From contig JAGVYO010000002.1 of NCBI GenBank assembly GCA_018303225.1, forward strand, positions 1 through 12,646: a stretch of DNA of 12,646 bases, in the 5' to 3' direction. The notes under the pieces are model-generated. The model searched no databases and had not been told where the DNA came from. It saw nothing but the letters and a program-made list of their open reading frames with translations. This DNA is from Candidatus Woesearchaeota archaeon. Lineage in GTDB: Archaea; Nanobdellota; Nanobdellia; Woesearchaeales; JAGVYO01. How positions within the stretch are numbered: the stretch's first letter is position 1; each line of letters opens with the position of its first letter. This document shows positions 11,766-12,646 of the stretch, one piece after another. A program made the position numbers and the translations under genes.

Positions 11766-12646
11766 ATGAAAGACAGCATACGAAGGGTCATTTTAGCTGC
11801 AGTTCTTATCATGATTGTAGTGGTTATCTTTCAGTTGCAGAAATCCAACGCGCCCATTCCCCACGGCGTACCCTCTGAAGAAGGAAACACACTCACCAAA
11901 CCGGCTCTGGAAAAGGTGCTGGAAGGCGTTTCTTATCCAAAAGCGCCGGAATTTGCCGGCATCGCCACCTGGATCAATTCCGAACCGTTGACATTGGAGG
12001 AATTGAAAGGAAAAGTGGTCCTGGTGGATTTCTGGACGTATTCGTGCATCAACTGCATCCGGACGCTGCCCTACCTGAAAGAGTGGTGGCGAAAATACCA
12101 GGACAACGGATTCGTTTTGGTTGGGGTCCATACGCCGGAATTTGAATTTGAGAAAGATACCGAGAACGTGAAGAAAGCCATGGCAAAGTACGGGCTTGCC
12201 TATCCGGTGGCGCAGGACAACAATTATGGAACGTGGAATGCCTACCAGAACCGCTGGTGGCCCCGGAAATTCCTGATCGACAAAGACAGTTATATCCGCT
12301 ACGACCATATCGGCGAGGGCGGCTACGAGGAGACCGAGGCCAAGATCGTTGAATTGCTGAATGAGATGGGGCAGCAGGTCGTGTTGGAAAAAACAACCGT
12401 GGAAGAAATGGAAGAATCTCAGGACCCATTGATTGTCCGTGGCTATCAGACGCCGGAACTGTACGCCGGCTATCAATTCGCGCGATTGCCGCCGGGGAAT
12501 CAAGAGGGGTTCCAACCTGAGCAGACAGTGGAATATAAGCTGCCCTCGACTGCACTGCGGGACGATGTGATTTACCTCGACGGCCGATGGAAAAACAAAT
12601 GGGACAACCTGCAGTACGCCGGAGAGGGGAAAGGGAAAGTGGTCCT
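11766..12646 (+). CDS. Membrane-anchored DipZ/TlpA-type thioredoxin protein (3' end missing)
   Basis: 293 codons are present, still open at the window end. Residues 8-22 (ILAAVLIMIVVVIFQ) form one membrane anchor after a short basic N-terminus, placing the rest outside the membrane. Residues 58-200 are a TlpA-like thioredoxin domain: VVLVDFWTYSCINCIRTLPYL (84-104) holds the redox pair Cys94/Cys97, and RWWPRKFLID (163-172) the proline opposite it. The WTYSCINC form is typical of DipZ C-terminal domains. From about residue 222 a second domain (RGYQTPELYAGY, YLDGRWKN) resembles the extra beta-rich domain at the end of DipZ. Unlike full DipZ, there is no N-terminal CcdA-like membrane domain, so electrons must come from another protein. 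It has its own TATA box and directly follows repeat copy B. Function in extracytoplasmic disulfide reduction or cytochrome c maturation is inferred. Confidence 0.82.
   Translation, partial: MKDSIRRVILAAVLIMIVVVIFQLQKSNAPIPHGVPSEEGNTLTKPALEKVLEGVSYPKAPEFAGIATWINSEPLTLEELKGKVVLVDFWTYSCINCIRTLPYLKEWWRKYQDNGFVLVGVHTPEFEFEKDTENVKKAMAKYGLAYPVAQDNNYGTWNAYQNRWWPRKFLIDKDSYIRYDHIGEGGYEETEAKIVELLNEMGQQVVLEKTTVEEMEESQDPLIVRGYQTPELYAGYQFARLPPGNQEGFQPEQTVEYKLPSTALRDDVIYLDGRWKNKWDNLQYAGEGKGKVV

Noticed and set aside
11793..12515. 240-residue open frame on the minus strand
   Set aside because: Antisense to the thioredoxin-type gene, whose plus frame carries the CINC motif, a membrane anchor and a correctly placed TATA box.

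Overview
The window looks archaeal. Nearly every gene or operon starts behind an A/T-rich TATA box (TTTATAAA-type), often so close to the start codon that the transcript would be leaderless. No bacterial -35/-10 pairs were noticed. The protein families (FTR1 permease, short DtxR-type repressor, CARF-wHTH regulator, DUF62 SAM hydrolase) fit an archaeon. I cannot name the lineage from this sequence; a DPANN or euryarchaeal origin is only a guess.

Region 1 (32-2475) is a metal-uptake module. A ZIP-type transporter (minus strand) is divergent from a short DtxR/IdeR-type repressor, which is followed by an FTR1-type iron permease. A shared 16-bp palindrome, GTTCGG-N4-CCGAAC, occurs at three places: beside the ZIP TATA box and on both sides of the permease TATA box. 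It is the likely operator of the repressor. Region 2 (2498-3347) holds a convergent CARF-wHTH regulator with no CRISPR locus in the window. A palindrome lies between it and the next gene.

Region 3 (3348-11526) is a carbon-metabolism cluster: glutaredoxin, malic enzyme, Re-type citrate synthase, malate dehydrogenase, aconitase, isocitrate dehydrogenase, a SAM hydroxide adenosyltransferase (DUF62) and a CoA-binding protein. Together these give malate/pyruvate interconversion and the oxidative arm from oxaloacetate plus acetyl-CoA to 2-oxoglutarate, probably for glutamate and NADPH supply. No 2-oxoglutarate or succinate steps are present. TATA boxes suggest three transcription units: grx-malic enzyme; citrate synthase-mdh; acn-icd-DUF62-CoA-binding. 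The aconitase lacks one of the three canonical Fe-S cysteines.

Region 4 (11527-12646) holds a terminator-like hairpin, the second copy of a dispersed hairpin repeat also found at 911-990, and a membrane-anchored DipZ-type thioredoxin protein cut off by the window end. No gap between genes exceeds 300 bases. The three larger gaps (788-1059, 3131-3347, 11527-11765) hold the promoters, operators and repeats listed.
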